DNA of 64,000 nt from Pampus argenteus (Eukaryota > Chordata > Actinopteri > Scombriformes > Stromateidae): NCBI GenBank assembly GCA_036937835.1, contig CM072877.1, positions 6,834,501-6,898,500 of the forward strand. The letters are read 5' to 3'. Below the pieces are notes generated by a model. It worked only from the letters and a program-made list of their open reading frames with translations, was not told where the DNA came from and did no database searches. A program made the position numbers and the translations under genes. Below are positions 26,940 through 64,000 of this stretch, piece after piece (the first letter of the stretch is position 1; each line of letters opens with the position of its first letter).

Positions 26940-29098
26940 GAAGCGAGAAGTGCAGCTCCTCTCTGCGCCTGCTGGGAAAACGTGAGCGTCGCTATATAGC
27001 GGCCAAGTGGGAGAAGTTGCCGCCGGCCAGGTGATCACAGCCTACAGTTTCACGCCTCACCTGCTGCCTGCCTGCTCTACCTCCTGTTTTACATGTCACT
27101 TGACATAGCCATATCTGACCTGGATTTATGTTCCTAGCGCAGCCAAGTCCTCCTCCGCGCGTCACCTTCTCCTCGGTCAGTGAATGAAAACAGCTCCAAG
27201 GCTTCTGGTGCCATGGAGAGAAAAATGTTTTGTTTTTTTTTTCTTTACTTTACTTTACGGGCCTGATCTGGTGAGAGGAGAAACCTGCTGCTCGTTCACA
27301 TTCAACGGTTAGTCAGGGTGGAGTTACATAATGTCAGCATAATCATTTCCTGGTTAATTTAAAGGAGGGAAATAATCTGATGAGTTATAATCATTCAGTC
27401 ATTATTGGAAAACAATGCGTTGACCTAAACCGGTAGAAGATCCAGATTGTAGGCAATTGGATTGGTTGTTGTTTGTTTGTTTTGTTTTTTTTTCCTTCCT
27501 CAGTTATTTGCATATGAATGGGTGCAGCTCAAAACCAAATTGCAGCCTCATTTGAATGTAAAGTAGAGCATGGACTTGGACTTTATATATATGCTTTGTC
27601 TGAATCCTGCTCTGACAGCGTCTAAATTTAGCAGAATATGTAAGGAGGTATTTTGAAGGAGCTTCTGAGTTAAGCCTTTGAGCTATCCTTATGTTGTCAC
27701 TCCAGCACATACTTACATTTCTGTATCCGTTGCAATAATTCGTAGACGTTAAATAAATAAAATAAAAAAATTAAATAAAAAAATACCAGAAAATATATAC
27801 TGTTGTTGCAGCTGTCAGTATCCCATCATAGGTTAACAGGATCATCTGGAAGACTGTGTAAATGCCAAAATTAATTACAGTAGTGTGGCAGCGCATGTGA
27901 ACCTTAACAGAATACACATTTGTTTCTCTGAACAAACATGCATTTTTATATATATATATATATATATACATATCCAGGCAAACTTCTCTAGGATTCATTG
28001 TACTTTTGATGAGCCAGTGTTTTTCTAAAGTTTCTGTGACAGTCCTTAGCAACCGCTGCAAAATCCACTGTGAGAGTCATGTATGAACAAGTTCGTCTCT
28101 GAAGCTGCAGAGATCTTTATGGGAAAACAAGGCACATGTTGGACATCTTGTGGTCACTTTTAGAACCTGCAGCGGCTGATGAGACAGTCACTGTTTTTGG
28201 CTTTTACACGGTAATGCTGCTGAACGTGGACCAAGTTGTTGATGATTTCGTGTCTCTTGGTGACGTTTATAAATCAGCAGCAGCTTCAGGACATTTAAAG
28301 TAAAAGGCTCAGTTGTTGTTGTTGTGAACACCCACTTCACCGACTTAATGTGGAGTTATTTAGAGGCAAATATAGGTAAACATTCACTATAAAACTGGGA
28401 AAATGATAAATATAAGATATAAAATCGAGTAAACGAGCAATATATTTTTTGGAAATGAGGATATATAACTGACGTTGTTGTGTTTTTCCAGCAATCTGGT
28501 TGTAACACACACAGGACCAATCAGCAGTCGGAGTCATATCAATCTGACAGAGTGTGACAGTGTCTGCTGTGATCAAGGCACAGGCTTGATGGAGCAGAAC
28601 AAATGTCTCACCTGACAATATCCTGCGAAACTCCTCTGCTCCCACAAAGCACGTCGTTAATTACCAGTGACAGACGTGATCTAATGAAAGATGGCACTCC
28701 AGCTTTAATTAAACATTACGCTGACAGCTATGGTGTCAGTGCTACAGTATGTTCCGCTGAGGTAAACGCAGAGTAACGTCGCTATCATTTCAGATGCTGC
28801 TGAGATGTTTTTCTGCCAGGAAACAGAGGAAACATACAGTCAGTTGTAGAACTGACTCTCTTTTTGATGCCGGCTTCTTATGTTTGAAGCAGTTTTTGTA
28901 TCACCAGGGAAAAAAACAGACTCCCGAACACCACAGCTAACACTTCTTCCACATTCACCAGACACAGTACAACATTATTACATGTTTGAGTCCACTTGTT
29001 TTAGCTCTGGTTTGGTCTCCATGAGACTCCTAAGGGAAAACATCAGGCTCTTTAGCTGCTCGGTTCACTTGAGCTCTGCTGCTTCTCACTGGGCAGGT

Positions 29099-29129
<31 letters not shown>

Positions 29130-31439
29130 CTTGTCTGAGCTTGTTTTCTGGAAATGAGTCGCTTTCACATAAATGCGCGTGGTCGGTATGAGCAATAAGG
29201 AGTCAATTCCTACAGTTTGACAAAGTTTATAATACTTACGCAGTGTGAAAAATAATATGTTAAAACAATAAGTCGATCGGTCTATTACTCAATCGAGACG
29301 ATGGTTTTGGTTGATTCGATTTATCGATTAAGTGAAGCAAATTTTTCTCAAATGCTACTTTTTTTTCTGTTTTATATGATTGTAAATTTTATATTTTTGT
29401 GTTTTGGACAACTGGTTAGACAAAACAATACCTTAGAGATTTTTATGTTGTACTATTTATTGATTCATTGAAAAAAAAAAAAAAATAATGGCGGAGAGTA
29501 AAATAATTAAAGCAGAAGAGTGGTTGGACTGGGCAGTATGTAAGTATATTTTATTTACAGTTTTATAAACAAGATGATTCAATGCAAGAGATCTTTACTG
29601 GAAAAGGTAAGAAAAAACAGGTGATTCCTCCTTTAAGGGGTTTATGTGTGTCTTGTCATGCCTGTGTATCACAATTGTTGTGTGTGTGTGTGTGTGTGCG
29701 TTATTAAGACATTCTCAGCTGCAGTCATAATACGAGCACAGTACAATCTCCTCAACCCCCATGTACACTGAAACAAACTCTATTTACATTTCATTCAACT
29801 TAAGTGCATCACATGGTTCTGCTAACTGTACACGGCAAACAATGCGCATTCAAAAAACAAAAACAAACAAACAAAAATAAAAAAAAATAAACAAAAGCAC
29901 TGTTAATAACACGCAAGCATGCATTGGCCAAGAATGAGGCAAAGTATTGGTTCAAGTTTAGAAACCAAATTCTGTTTTAGTACGTTGTGTGGTTTAAAAT
30001 TATTATTATTATTATGTCACTTATAAAGACTTTGTAGACACTATTGTTGTTTTTTAAGAAATAAAATTAAAACATCTTAAAGTGGAGAAGTTAACATGTC
30101 TGACTGATGTTGCAGAGGTTGTGTTGTATTTTTCATAATGAATCTTTTCAACCGTTTGGGAGAGACCCCTCAGCATAAAGTGCTAACGCAGTGCCAGCCA
30201 GACACCAGAAAAGGGTGTGATAGTCTTTCAACGAGCAGCAGTGGTTTCTCAGCTCCAGAAAATGGGAAACGGCCTGTTTTTACATCTAACCAAGGTCTGC
30301 AGACAAGCTGCTCGCTTTCAAATTCACTCGGGTTCCTTCATGTAAAAGTTCTCCGGCGCAACGCAGGAATAAAAGGTTTTGCATGAAAGATCGAGTGCTG
30401 GTTGGATGAAAAACCTGGCCCTTTGATGCAACCCCCGTCGAGACTGGAAATGAGAAAGACTGCGTGCGGCAGGAGAGAGGAAGAGAGAGGGCATCCCCAA
30501 ACACGACGTGGCTCACAGCTGAACGTCTCAAACACGTCGAGAACATAAAAACACCAGCCTGACTTGAAGGTCTCATCAGATTGCAGGTTAATCATGTATT
30601 CACCTCCTTATATCTTGCTATAAATAGTAGCAAAGTTTAACTGGTTTCTTAAATTCTTAGAAATTAAAAAAAACAACTACAGAGTATGGAATATAGTCTA
30701 GTCAAAATATCAATAATCGATTTCATTAATTATATCATTCAGATACATAAAGCACTTATTCATATACAAGCACACACACACATGCTTCATCTCTTTCATC
30801 TTCACTGATAGACAAGATGAGTCATATCCTCTTTGTTAGTGCCGTTATTAGTGCCTCCCAATCAAAGTAATATATAAAACAAGAAGTTCCTATTAAAAAG
30901 ACTTTGATATCCATTGAAGCTTACAGTATGTATTGTATTGTGCAGTATATGTTGTTAAGAAATATTAAATATTACTATTGTATGTAGGCCCTATTTGGAA
31001 AGTGATATGTTGACTGTAGTACTTGCACCAAAACTGGTTCTATTTAAACCAAAGCTGGTTTGCTAAAGCCGTACAGCTGGTCGAGAAACTGGAAATAACA
31101 TCGAACATTAAGTAAAATTTCTGTGAGTAAAATGACGGAAAAACAAGGTTAAATAAGTTATAGCTAATAATATTCAGAAGGAAAAAGATTGTATATGCGA
31201 GTTAGATGGGTTCTTCCGTGCATGCTCAGGGACCCTACAAACATCTAACGTCAGGTAATCCTGACTTTAAAATAAAAAAAGGTGCAAGGTCAGTGTTTTC
31301 AGTCACTTCTTCAGCAAGCGGATTCCTCAAAAGCTTCGGCTTCAACGGTGAAGGGAACTTCTCCTTCTCCTTCTCCATTCTCCTTCCTCGTCTCGTTTCC
31401 TCTCTCCTCGGGGGAGTAAACCTCGGCGTCTCCCTCTCT
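26940..31439. other. grin1 3' flank and entpd2 5' flank
   Basis: No gene seen. 31439 downward should be grin1 3' UTR. Candidate minus-strand AATAAA hexamers are at 29550-29555 and 29456-29461, about 1.9 kb past the stop. Microsatellites: (TA)n near 27948-27970, (CA)n at 29100-29125, (GT)n at 29679-29699. The 26940-27200 end is GC-rich and is the probable entpd2 promoter. Confidence 0.5.
26991..27000 (-). promoter_or_regulatory. TATA-like box upstream of entpd2
   Basis: The palindromic GCTATATAGC lies 52-61 nt upstream of the entpd2 ATG. A TSS about 30 nt downstream would leave a 5' UTR of only about 25 nt. It sits in GC-rich sequence, where a chance TATATA is less likely. Confidence 0.35.
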
Positions 31440-57048
<25,609 letters not shown>

Positions 57049-57514
57049 CGTGTGGATCACCAAACAGCACAGTGCAGCCCGGTCGCTTTTCTCCCCGGTG
57101 GCGGGTCGGCTCGACCAGCTTCTGGACAGCAGCGCGGCTCAGCCAGTTGCTTGCAAGACTGCAGATACGATTCCAGGTGGGCGTCTGTGAGCGAGGGAGG
57201 CCAAATTTAAAAAAAAAAAAAAAAAGAAAAAAAAAAGGAGGTAGAAGATCGAATAAGAAAAAAAATCGGTGGGTTTATGTGCAATGCGGAGGAATGTGCA
57301 TGATCATTTTAGGGGCAGGCTGTCAACCAGATAAGTCCAAACCGCAGTGTGCACCATTTTTTCCCCCCTCTATTCTCCCCTTGCAGAATTCCTCAAGCGA
57401 GTTTAGTTAAATCATAGTCCGAGCTTAAAGGCGTGTATTGCAGCCGCTGCTCCGTGCGCTCTGTGCGGACTGATCACACCGATGCGTCGCTGGCTGCTCG
57501 CTCCGGGCTGAGCG

Positions 57515-57535
57515 GCTGCTGTCCTTGGTGCTGAC
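57515..57535 (-). promoter_or_regulatory. RE1/NRSE-like (REST) element upstream of grin1
   Basis: Minus strand GTCAGCACCAAGGACAGCAG. Both half-sites, TCAGCACC and GGACAG, match the RE1 consensus TTCAGCACCNCGGACAG with the normal spacing; about 17 of 21 positions agree. It lies 467-487 nt upstream of the grin1 ATG in CpG-rich DNA. Mammalian GRIN1 is known to carry an NRSE in its 5' region, repressing it outside neurons. Confidence 0.7.
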
Positions 57536-57612
57536 AGCTGTGCATGCGCGTTTCGGTGGTACTGCGCGCTCCCGCCGTATCTGCTACCCACTCTGGGTTT
57601 TGCGCGTCGGAG

Positions 57613-57614
<2 letters not shown>

Positions 57615-57671
<57 letters not shown>
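57615..57671. repeat. Compound (CTG)10(ATG)9 trinucleotide repeat
   Basis: Perfect triplets; on the grin1 strand it reads (CAT)9(CAG)10. It lies 80 bp beyond the RE1-like site, in the grin1 5' flank. Confidence 0.97.
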
Positions 57672-57673
<2 letters not shown>

Positions 57674-57729
57674 GCAGAAGATTGTATAAAAAATAAATGC
57701 ACTTACTTGTTCAAAATAGTCTCGATCAC

Positions 57730-58619
57730 CAGTGGCGATTCTAGGGTCCAGTGGGGCCCCAAGCAGAAATTCATTGGGCGGGCCCCCCACCGCCCGACCC
57801 CTCCACACAACAGAATTTCACTCTGGGCCTTTGTAATTTTAATAAATAACCAACAAATTGTAGCAAGTATAGTTTTGTTTTATTTCACAAGTTATAAATA
57901 TTACTTACACAAACATTGAACGTTAAACATTGTGAAGTTTCTGCTTATTTTAACAGAGAGTGCAATATCAAATATAATATTATATCAAAATCTATTATTT
58001 TAACATTATATTAAAACAAACAAACAAAAGAAAAGCCTTTAAACTTTAAGTCTTTGTGTAAGGCAACGGTTCTCAACTTTTTTTAAAAAACAAATGCCCC
58101 CTGAACCTCACCATATACCTCCAAAAAATAAAATGGACCAATAACCTCCAATATATGCAGCACCACCCCCAATAAGCTTGATCTTTCTCAACGCTACCCT
58201 ATCTTGCTTTCTTCTTTCCTCTTCTTCTTTTTTCTTCTTTCTTTTTTCATTCCCGGATGGATAGCTTCTCTTCATAATTTAGCTCTCCATAATTTTCTCT
58301 CCATAGTAGAGAGCGCAAGAGCCGATTTGTGCAAACATGTGGTTGCGCGCGCAGCAAGGGATTCCTCTGCAAGCGCGGATTGCTTGAAGACTTTTGTCAC
58401 TCAAAAATGTGGTCACGCAATTGGCTGCTTAGCATTTTGTTCCTCCCAACAGCTTGTTGTAAACGGGAAACCCACGAGAGTCAGACTCAGCGAATGACTT
58501 TTCAAAACGCAAATTTCGTTTCTTCACTCTCGACTATGTGCAAATTTCGACTCTCTGTCGCCAGCTAGTGGGGGCCCCAAGCAGCTGATTGGCTTGCCTG
58601 GTGAGAAAAATCGCCTCTG
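57730..58619. mobile_element. Non-autonomous hAT-like DNA transposon
   Basis: The left end CAGTGGCGATT and right end AATCGCCTCTG are imperfect terminal inverted repeats (10 of 11 match). They are flanked on both sides by the identical octamer TCGATCAC (57722-57729 and 58620-58627), the 8-bp target duplication typical of hAT elements. The 890-bp body encodes no transposase. Subterminal GTGGGG(G)CCCCAAGCAG occurs at 57751 and 58568. Confidence 0.85.
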
Positions 58620-60270
58620 TCGATCACCTTGTTATTCATAACGTGACATGACAGACAAAATCACACAGAGCTCATGCAGCATTAGGTTGTATACCTGCAG
58701 GGCACGGATAGCTTATAAATTGAATTCAGATTCATATGTGGGCTTTGTTATAGCGTCTGCTTTGAAATGAGAGGTCTTCTCCTCAAATGGCCTGATTTGC
58801 AGAGGGGCAGATGAGGAGTGTGTATTCCAGATTGACTGGTTTTAGGTCAGAGTTGAGCCGTGGACGCAGGCTTTGGTGTGGGTTATTTTCCTCCAAACTG
58901 GAAGGGGAGTCAGGGACAGTTCATTAATCACGCAGCGTGTCAGTGACATCCGTCTTCTGACTCCAACACAAGACCTTTCCTGCGTTTTTAATTATGACTG
59001 TGTGTGTGTGTGTGTGTGCAGACAGGAGTAAAAATCAGACCGTGGTGAGGAGGTTGTGTAATCTCTGGCCTCGCTTTGAGTGTTTAAGTAACTGTTGGGA
59101 GCATCTCTGCAGCAGGATCAGCCTCCTGTGTTACCTAGGAAACAGGCTTTTTTTTTTTTTACAACATACACACAAAGGAGGTATTTAATAGAAATAAATA
59201 AATATATAACTTCATCAAAACGCGAATATTTGCTTTCTTTTATTTTAATTAACATTTTTTTCTGGGTCTTGGTGTGTTTATTCCAAGAATTGATACCAAA
59301 AATTCCTGCAATTGGAAAAAAGGTGTTTTGGAGAAGAGGTTTAAAAATCATTGAACATTGTTCTGCTTTATAAATGACAACACTGTGGCGTCTCTCTGTG
59401 ATGCAGCAAGCTGATAAATTAATCACAAGGCTGAAAAATAAATAAATAAATCAACATTCATCAACTGCTGGCTGATTTCACCTGTGTCAGAAATGTCTGC
59501 TGGCTGTGTGCTGGAGGTGACAGGAGAGATACTGTATGTGACTGATAGACTGGTCATAGAGAAAAAAAAACACACAAATTTGCTTTTATCATTATACAAA
59601 TCAACAAAAAGACAGGAAGCAGAGAAAGAAAACACAACTGAAGACATTACACCGGTATTATAGTTCCAAATAAGAATGATGATGATTATTATTATTATTA
59701 TTATTAAATTTATTATTAAAGCAACCTGTCTAGATTTAGTATGAATTTCCAGGTCAATGTTCGGGTCTGGCTGGTTGCAGGATTGTGGCACAGATTCTCC
59801 CTCTGGAGCTCAGCCTGGATAGATCCGTTTCAAAAAGGCATGTTCTCTCATTGAAGTGAATAAGCTACTGGGGCCATAAAACATACTGCCACCAAAATGC
59901 TTACCACACAGACAGGAGGAGATAAGTCCCTGCCACCATAAAAAACACCGAATACAACTGAAAAAAATCACAGTGTAAGCAGATCGCTTAATGCTAACCC
60001 TCCCAGCCTCGGCCAGTTGATATTAAACTCACCATAACTGGAAGGCCCTGACAGTGTGAAGCCCTCCTCTGCTTTTCTTCCAGCCCACCCACCACTCACA
60101 CACATCAATAAGACTGGACCAATCCGCTCTGCAGCCATTATGTAATAAGTTTGTTTATTTGCTGCTGGAGCAACAAAACACAAGAGTCCAATAACTGACT
60201 CTCAAGCTCAGTGAGACTAAGGCACAAAAAGAAACACACGCAGCCGAGCGCACATAGATCATACACGAGC

Positions 60271-60325
60271 ACACACACACAGACACACACACACACACAG
60301 AGACACACACACACACACACACACA
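60271..60325. repeat. (AC)n microsatellite
   Basis: AC repeats with two AGAC interruptions. Its complement, a GT tract, lies 105 bp away at 60431-60481. Confidence 0.95.
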
Positions 60326-60430
60326 TGCACAGTCTTGAGTTCACACTTTGAGCCGTCCGCCCACACAGAAGTGATACAGACTCATACACCACCTACACGG
60401 TCCTCTGCAGGGAGCTAAGAGGGATGTTTA

Positions 60431-60439
60431 TGTGTGTGT

Positions 60440-60481
<42 letters not shown>
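60431..60481. repeat. (GT)n microsatellite
   Basis: GT repeats with a single TAT interruption, inverted relative to 60271-60325. Confidence 0.95.
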
Positions 60482-60482
<1 letters not shown>

Positions 60483-61186
60483 GTAAAATAAGTGTTATTT
60501 AGCTTCATACCAAAACTATTTTTTCGGGCAAGATTTATCTAAATAAGATAACTCATACAGCAAGGACGTTTCTCATTGCTAACTATATAACTATATATAT
60601 ATATATATTATAAAAGTGTCCAGCTGGTGTATGTCAGTCATTGTTTACTCTGTTTTAACTCTGCTTTTGCTGTCTACGTATTCCTGAGGATTTAGCTGCT
60701 AAATGCTCCACTTTGTTCACCAGCTAGTTAGTAGTTGCTTTGTCTGCGTTTTGGTGCTAAGCAGGCAGCATACAGTAGACTTATCAGAGCTTATCAGAGA
60801 GAACCAAAACAGGTAAACAATGAGCCGAAACCTGAAGTCGTATACTTATCCTTTAACCTCCAATCAGTAGGTAAAAAGCAGTCAGTTAACAAAAACAAAA
60901 TAAATGAAAACCTGATTAGTATTACTCTTCTATATCTATCTTTTTACTAGCTCAGTGTCATTTTAACTCCTCCTTTGTTTTATTGTTGTTTTGATCTTGG
61001 CACACTCTTAATTATTTATTCCACGTTGATTAAACTAAACTACTACATTAAACTACACCAGCCGCTACATGTAATGTTAATCATTTATATACTATACTGC
61101 ATTCTGTTGTTGTGTCACTGTACAAACTCGTGTAGCTAAAGCCTTTTAGCCGACAAGCTAATCTTCATGTTCAAGTGTACATATAT

Positions 61187-61222
61187 AGTATGCAGTATAT
61201 ATATATATATATACTGCATACT
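61187..61222. repeat. Perfect 36-bp palindrome with AT core
   Basis: Arms AGTATGCAG and CTGCATACT flank an (AT)n core. The whole 36 bp equals its own reverse complement. Confidence 0.95.
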
Positions 61223-63211
61223 GCTGTAGCGTTTTAGTATTTTAAGTGAATTTGAAATGATTGTCTCTATGGTGTATGTAAAGGGGTTTTTTAAGGGGCT
61301 TTTGAACCTTTTTCATCCCATTTAAAATGAAATCCTTTCGTGTGGTAATCATGATGTCATTTTGCTTTGGCATCAACTAAAAGCGCCTTAAAACATGACA
61401 TTCCTTTTGGAGGTTTTGCAGGGGACCGTAGCTGTCAACGTGTTTTAATCAGGTCTTGATAAGGATAACCTTAATGAATTAAATAATAAAGGTTTTTTTT
61501 AGGATTTTAAATGGTCAAAAGTGATTTTAATTGGATAATCGTGCATATATGAACCAAAACATACAGCGTGGAATCAGAGAACAGACTGAGCATGTCACAT
61601 TTAGACTCCTACATGATTTTTGCGCTAGGCATGACAACGAGGCGTGTCTGCAGCAACTCGGCTGCTCCTTGTGTCAGACGAGTGTTTTTCAATGTCCAAG
61701 TCGAATGGTGTGAAGAAGACTTAGGCTACAACACATGATATGTGAACGTTGCTTCAGTGCATCAAGCAGGATTTTGTAGTTGTTGGTCGTCTGTGGGTGA
61801 CATAGAGGCCACAGTATCACAGAATGAGGAGTGAGGGGGGGAAGCAAACCAGGTCGTGCTCTGCCTGCGCTTTGACATAAACAGAGCTGATGAGGTCTTG
61901 GAAATGGATTGCTTCGATGAGTCATCTGCAGATGGATGCCTCCCTATTTGATGTGTTTCTCATGTAGTGTGAAGTCCTCACATAAATCATAGATGTGTGA
62001 GCCCCCCCCTCTGCTCGCTTGCTTCCTTGTCCCCATGCCAAGCTGAAGTATTCATGCTGCAGAGAACACGACGACTCTTTAGGATGCAGCTTTACTGACA
62101 AACACGGCACAAAGCCTTAAGGGGGGCTGCAGGCCCGATCAATATGGATCAATTATTCCTTTCATATTGGAGAGGCCTGTTAGTGCCAAATTTGTGTTTC
62201 AGTAACTGAGAGCCAGGAGAGAATAAGGATTTGATCTCAGGAATCATGTATACGTGTTATTACAGAGGATGTAAAGCCACCGCTATGATCCTGTTGATTT
62301 ACAGTATACTGAATATACTGAATATACATGTTGAGTGTGTGTATGGTCGCCTTATTGATTGTCTTTTCACATCATTGTTTTGTTCAGCATTTTGAAACAG
62401 CATCAGGTGATTTTATGTCTCTACATCAGTGTGCTCAAAGTGAGAGTTCTGTACATTTTTTGTATGTTTGAGAATATTGTCTTGGATGTACCAATTACAG
62501 CCAGTCAACCGCTGATTCTGGGGACATTTTTCTTAATCTTATCTGAGGTGTTTTCCTATGTAGTAGCAAGATGCTTCAATGATTTTTTTTTAATAAGATG
62601 TATAAAATGTCACTACAAGTGACCTCTTTCATTTGACCCATTGTTAATATAAAGAATATTTTGCTAAATTCAGCTTTAAAGCTAAATCTAAACATTGTCT
62701 TTAGGTATCGTTGAATTTTGATTTGATAATGTACAAAAGTTTGCTGACAAAGTTTAGTTAAGCAGAACTCTAGTCAGAGTTACCTAAACATAGTACAACT
62801 ACAGTAGTGACAAACTTAAAGATGCAAGTGCATCAACAACAACAAAAAAACAGGAAGAAACTAGTCAGGAGAAGCGTCAGTTCCAGCTTTCATCATTGCT
62901 TTCTCTCTTTGAATAAATAAAGCGGATATAAAGGATAAAATTGTAGGGCCAAGTCTCCTTCATGTCCGCTATGAAAGGAGATCAAGATGGGGTTTTATTG
63001 CTAAGAATATGTCTCAGCTAAAACAGAGATTAACTGAGCTGATATGATGACAAGTAGGTCAATAAGAGACCCAGAAAAGTAAAAGAGTTTTGATCCAAAG
63101 TCAAACATCAGTTCTTCCTATAAAGCTGCAGCACCCTTTAAAGAAAACAAAAGTCAGAGGTTGACAAACTGATAAAAGACCGAATCCTTTTAGTCTTACG
63201 TTTTTTACTAC

Positions 63212-63217
63212 TTTATT
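63212..63217 (-). terminator. Possible polyadenylation signal of the RING-finger gene
   Basis: AATAAA on the minus strand about 400 nt past the stop. A second hexamer is at 62994-62999. Confidence 0.3.
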
Positions 63218-63618
63218 ACTCTTTTCAATATATTGCAAATCATCTTATTTAAGAGTCAGTTTGGCTTTTGCCAACTCCAAATTTGGATGTTTTCGAATAA
63301 TAATATCTAAGAGACTGCTATGTAGTCTAAAGGTGAGTCTGGGAATAATCAGGTTATGTGAAATGAAAGATATGAGAAATGAGGTCAATCAAATAACTGT
63401 ATAATAAATGACATTTGACATTGAGCATTGTATTCCTCACTGTTATAATGTACGTTCGCCATTGAAAAAGGAAAAAAAGAGAAGCTGATAGCATTCCCTC
63501 AGTCACTTATATGTGATGGCATTAAAAAAAAACTAAAAGACAGTTAATTCAAAGCTATATAAAAACTGTTTTTGCCAAAGCCAGACAGCTGAAACCGATC
63601 ACATGGTTACCTACAACC

Positions 63619-64000
63619 TTAGCCATTACTGTAAAGTATAGATAGTATCATAGCAGGAACAACCATGTACAGGAAACAACCCAGCAGCACCATGAAGAGC
63701 AGCAGGAGGGCAGTGACAGAGAAGCAGAGGGAGTAGAGCCGCATCAGTCTCAGTCCTCCAAGAAGGCAGGTAGGATAGACGCAGTATCCGCATATGCTTG
63801 TGTGTGTGTGCGCCTCCAGCTGCCTCTCCAGAGTGAAGCAGCATAACGGTGATGCCGGGACGGCCTGAAGTTCAAGGCCAGGGCTGATGACGAGGGCCGG
63901 TGCCGGCTCGTAGACGCTGCCACTGTACGACTCCTCCTGCAGTCTCCTGATCTCCCACTGTGGGAACGGGGTGGTCTGTCGACAGAAGGGGCACTGCAGT
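63619..64000 (-). CDS. RING-finger E3 ubiquitin ligase with C-terminal membrane segment, C-terminal part
   Basis: Minus-strand frame open from the window edge to TAA at 63619, giving the last 126 residues. It begins LQCPFCRQTTPFPQWEIRRL, where CPFC is the final Cys pair of a C3HC4 RING, so most of the RING lies beyond 64000. A middle stretch (EPAPALVISPGLELQAVPAS) precedes a Cys-rich ICGYCVYPTCLLGG and a hydrophobic helix in YSLCFSVTALLLLFMVLLGC. RING at the N-terminus and a membrane helix at the C-terminus fit the RNF182/183/223/224-type group of small membrane E3 ligases. RNF224 and RNF208 lie near GRIN1 in human, so one of these is plausible. I cannot choose between them and give no symbol. 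A (CA)6 run is inside the coding sequence. Confidence 0.75.
   Translation of the reverse strand, partial: LQCPFCRQTTPFPQWEIRRLQEESYSGSVYEPAPALVISPGLELQAVPASPLCCFTLERQLEAHTHTSICGYCVYPTCLLGGLRLMRLYSLCFSVTALLLLFMVLLGCFLYMVVPAMILSILYSNG

Larger units (their letters stand above)
57049..57729. other. grin1: grin1 5' flank, probable promoter
   Basis: CpG-rich at 57049-57190 and 57420-57610, the expected 5' UTR and core promoter. Between them is a purine-rich A/G stretch (57206-57270). It contains the RE1-like site and a CTG/ATG repeat, and is bounded by the transposon copy from 57730. Confidence 0.6.
58620..63618. other. Intergenic region between grin1 and the RING-finger gene
   Basis: About 5 kb with no recognisable gene. 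It contains GT/AC microsatellites (58998-59020, 60271-60325, 60431-60481), a short ATT repeat (59688-59705), (AT)n tracts, and a perfect 36-bp palindrome at 61187-61222. The right end should be 3' UTR of the RING-finger gene. Confidence 0.6.

Noticed and set aside
58204..58568. Open frames within the hAT-like element as a possible transposase
   Set aside because: They are about 80-97 codons, overlap in different frames, start in a CT-rich stretch, and show no hAT dimerisation or BED-type motif.
59968..60183. Minus-strand open frame upstream of grin1
   Set aside because: No splice or start context and no recognisable protein. Treated as noncoding.
63626..63844. Apparent frameshift in the RING-finger gene at the (CA)6 run
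   Set aside because: On recounting the repeat (63799-63810) the RING frame continues without a break through ICGYC and the membrane helix to TAA at 63619. The apparent break came from dropping one CA unit.

Overview
The window reads as nuclear DNA of a ray-finned (teleost) fish. The genes are split by GT-AG introns of about 100 bp to 5 kb, CA/GT microsatellites are dense, a hAT-type transposon copy is present, and every recognisable gene is a vertebrate one. Five recognisable genes plus one unassigned exon are all on the minus strand. Read in transcription order (high to low coordinate) they are: the C-terminal end of a RING-finger/membrane E3 ligase gene; grin1 (NMDA receptor GluN1); entpd2 (ectonucleotidase); phpt1 (phosphohistidine phosphatase); mamdc4 (MAM/LDLa apical endosomal glycoprotein); and a small unassigned membrane-protein first exon running off the left edge. 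MAMDC4, PHPT1, ENTPD2, GRIN1 and RING-finger genes also lie together on human 9q34.3, so this is conserved synteny.

Layout. 1-525: compound microsatellite and the unassigned exon. 2466-13432: mamdc4, 29 coding exons, about 1198 residues. 14903-16254: phpt1, 3 coding exons, 118 residues. 18329-26939: entpd2, 9 coding exons, 502 residues. 31440-57048: grin1, 21 coding exons including alternative cassettes N1, C1 and C2', 938 residues if all are joined. 57049-57729: grin1 upstream region with an RE1/NRSE-like element and a CAG/CAT repeat. 57730-58619: non-autonomous hAT-like element with an exact 8-bp target duplication. 58620-63618: no gene seen. 63619-64000: RING-finger gene end. I saw no plus-strand gene, tRNA, rRNA or CRISPR.

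The genes do not form a pathway. grin1 is the obligatory glycine-binding subunit of the NMDA receptor. entpd2 hydrolyses extracellular ATP. phpt1 removes phosphate from histidine. mamdc4 is an epithelial endosomal receptor-like protein. The main points of interest are regulatory: the RE1, triplet repeat and transposon stacked upstream of grin1; splicing-control motifs around its N1 and C1 cassettes; and a mamdc4 intron with no GT donor, inside a MAM domain that is itself degenerate. All exon boundaries were read by eye from splice signals, reading phase and remembered family sequence. No alignment or transcript data were available.
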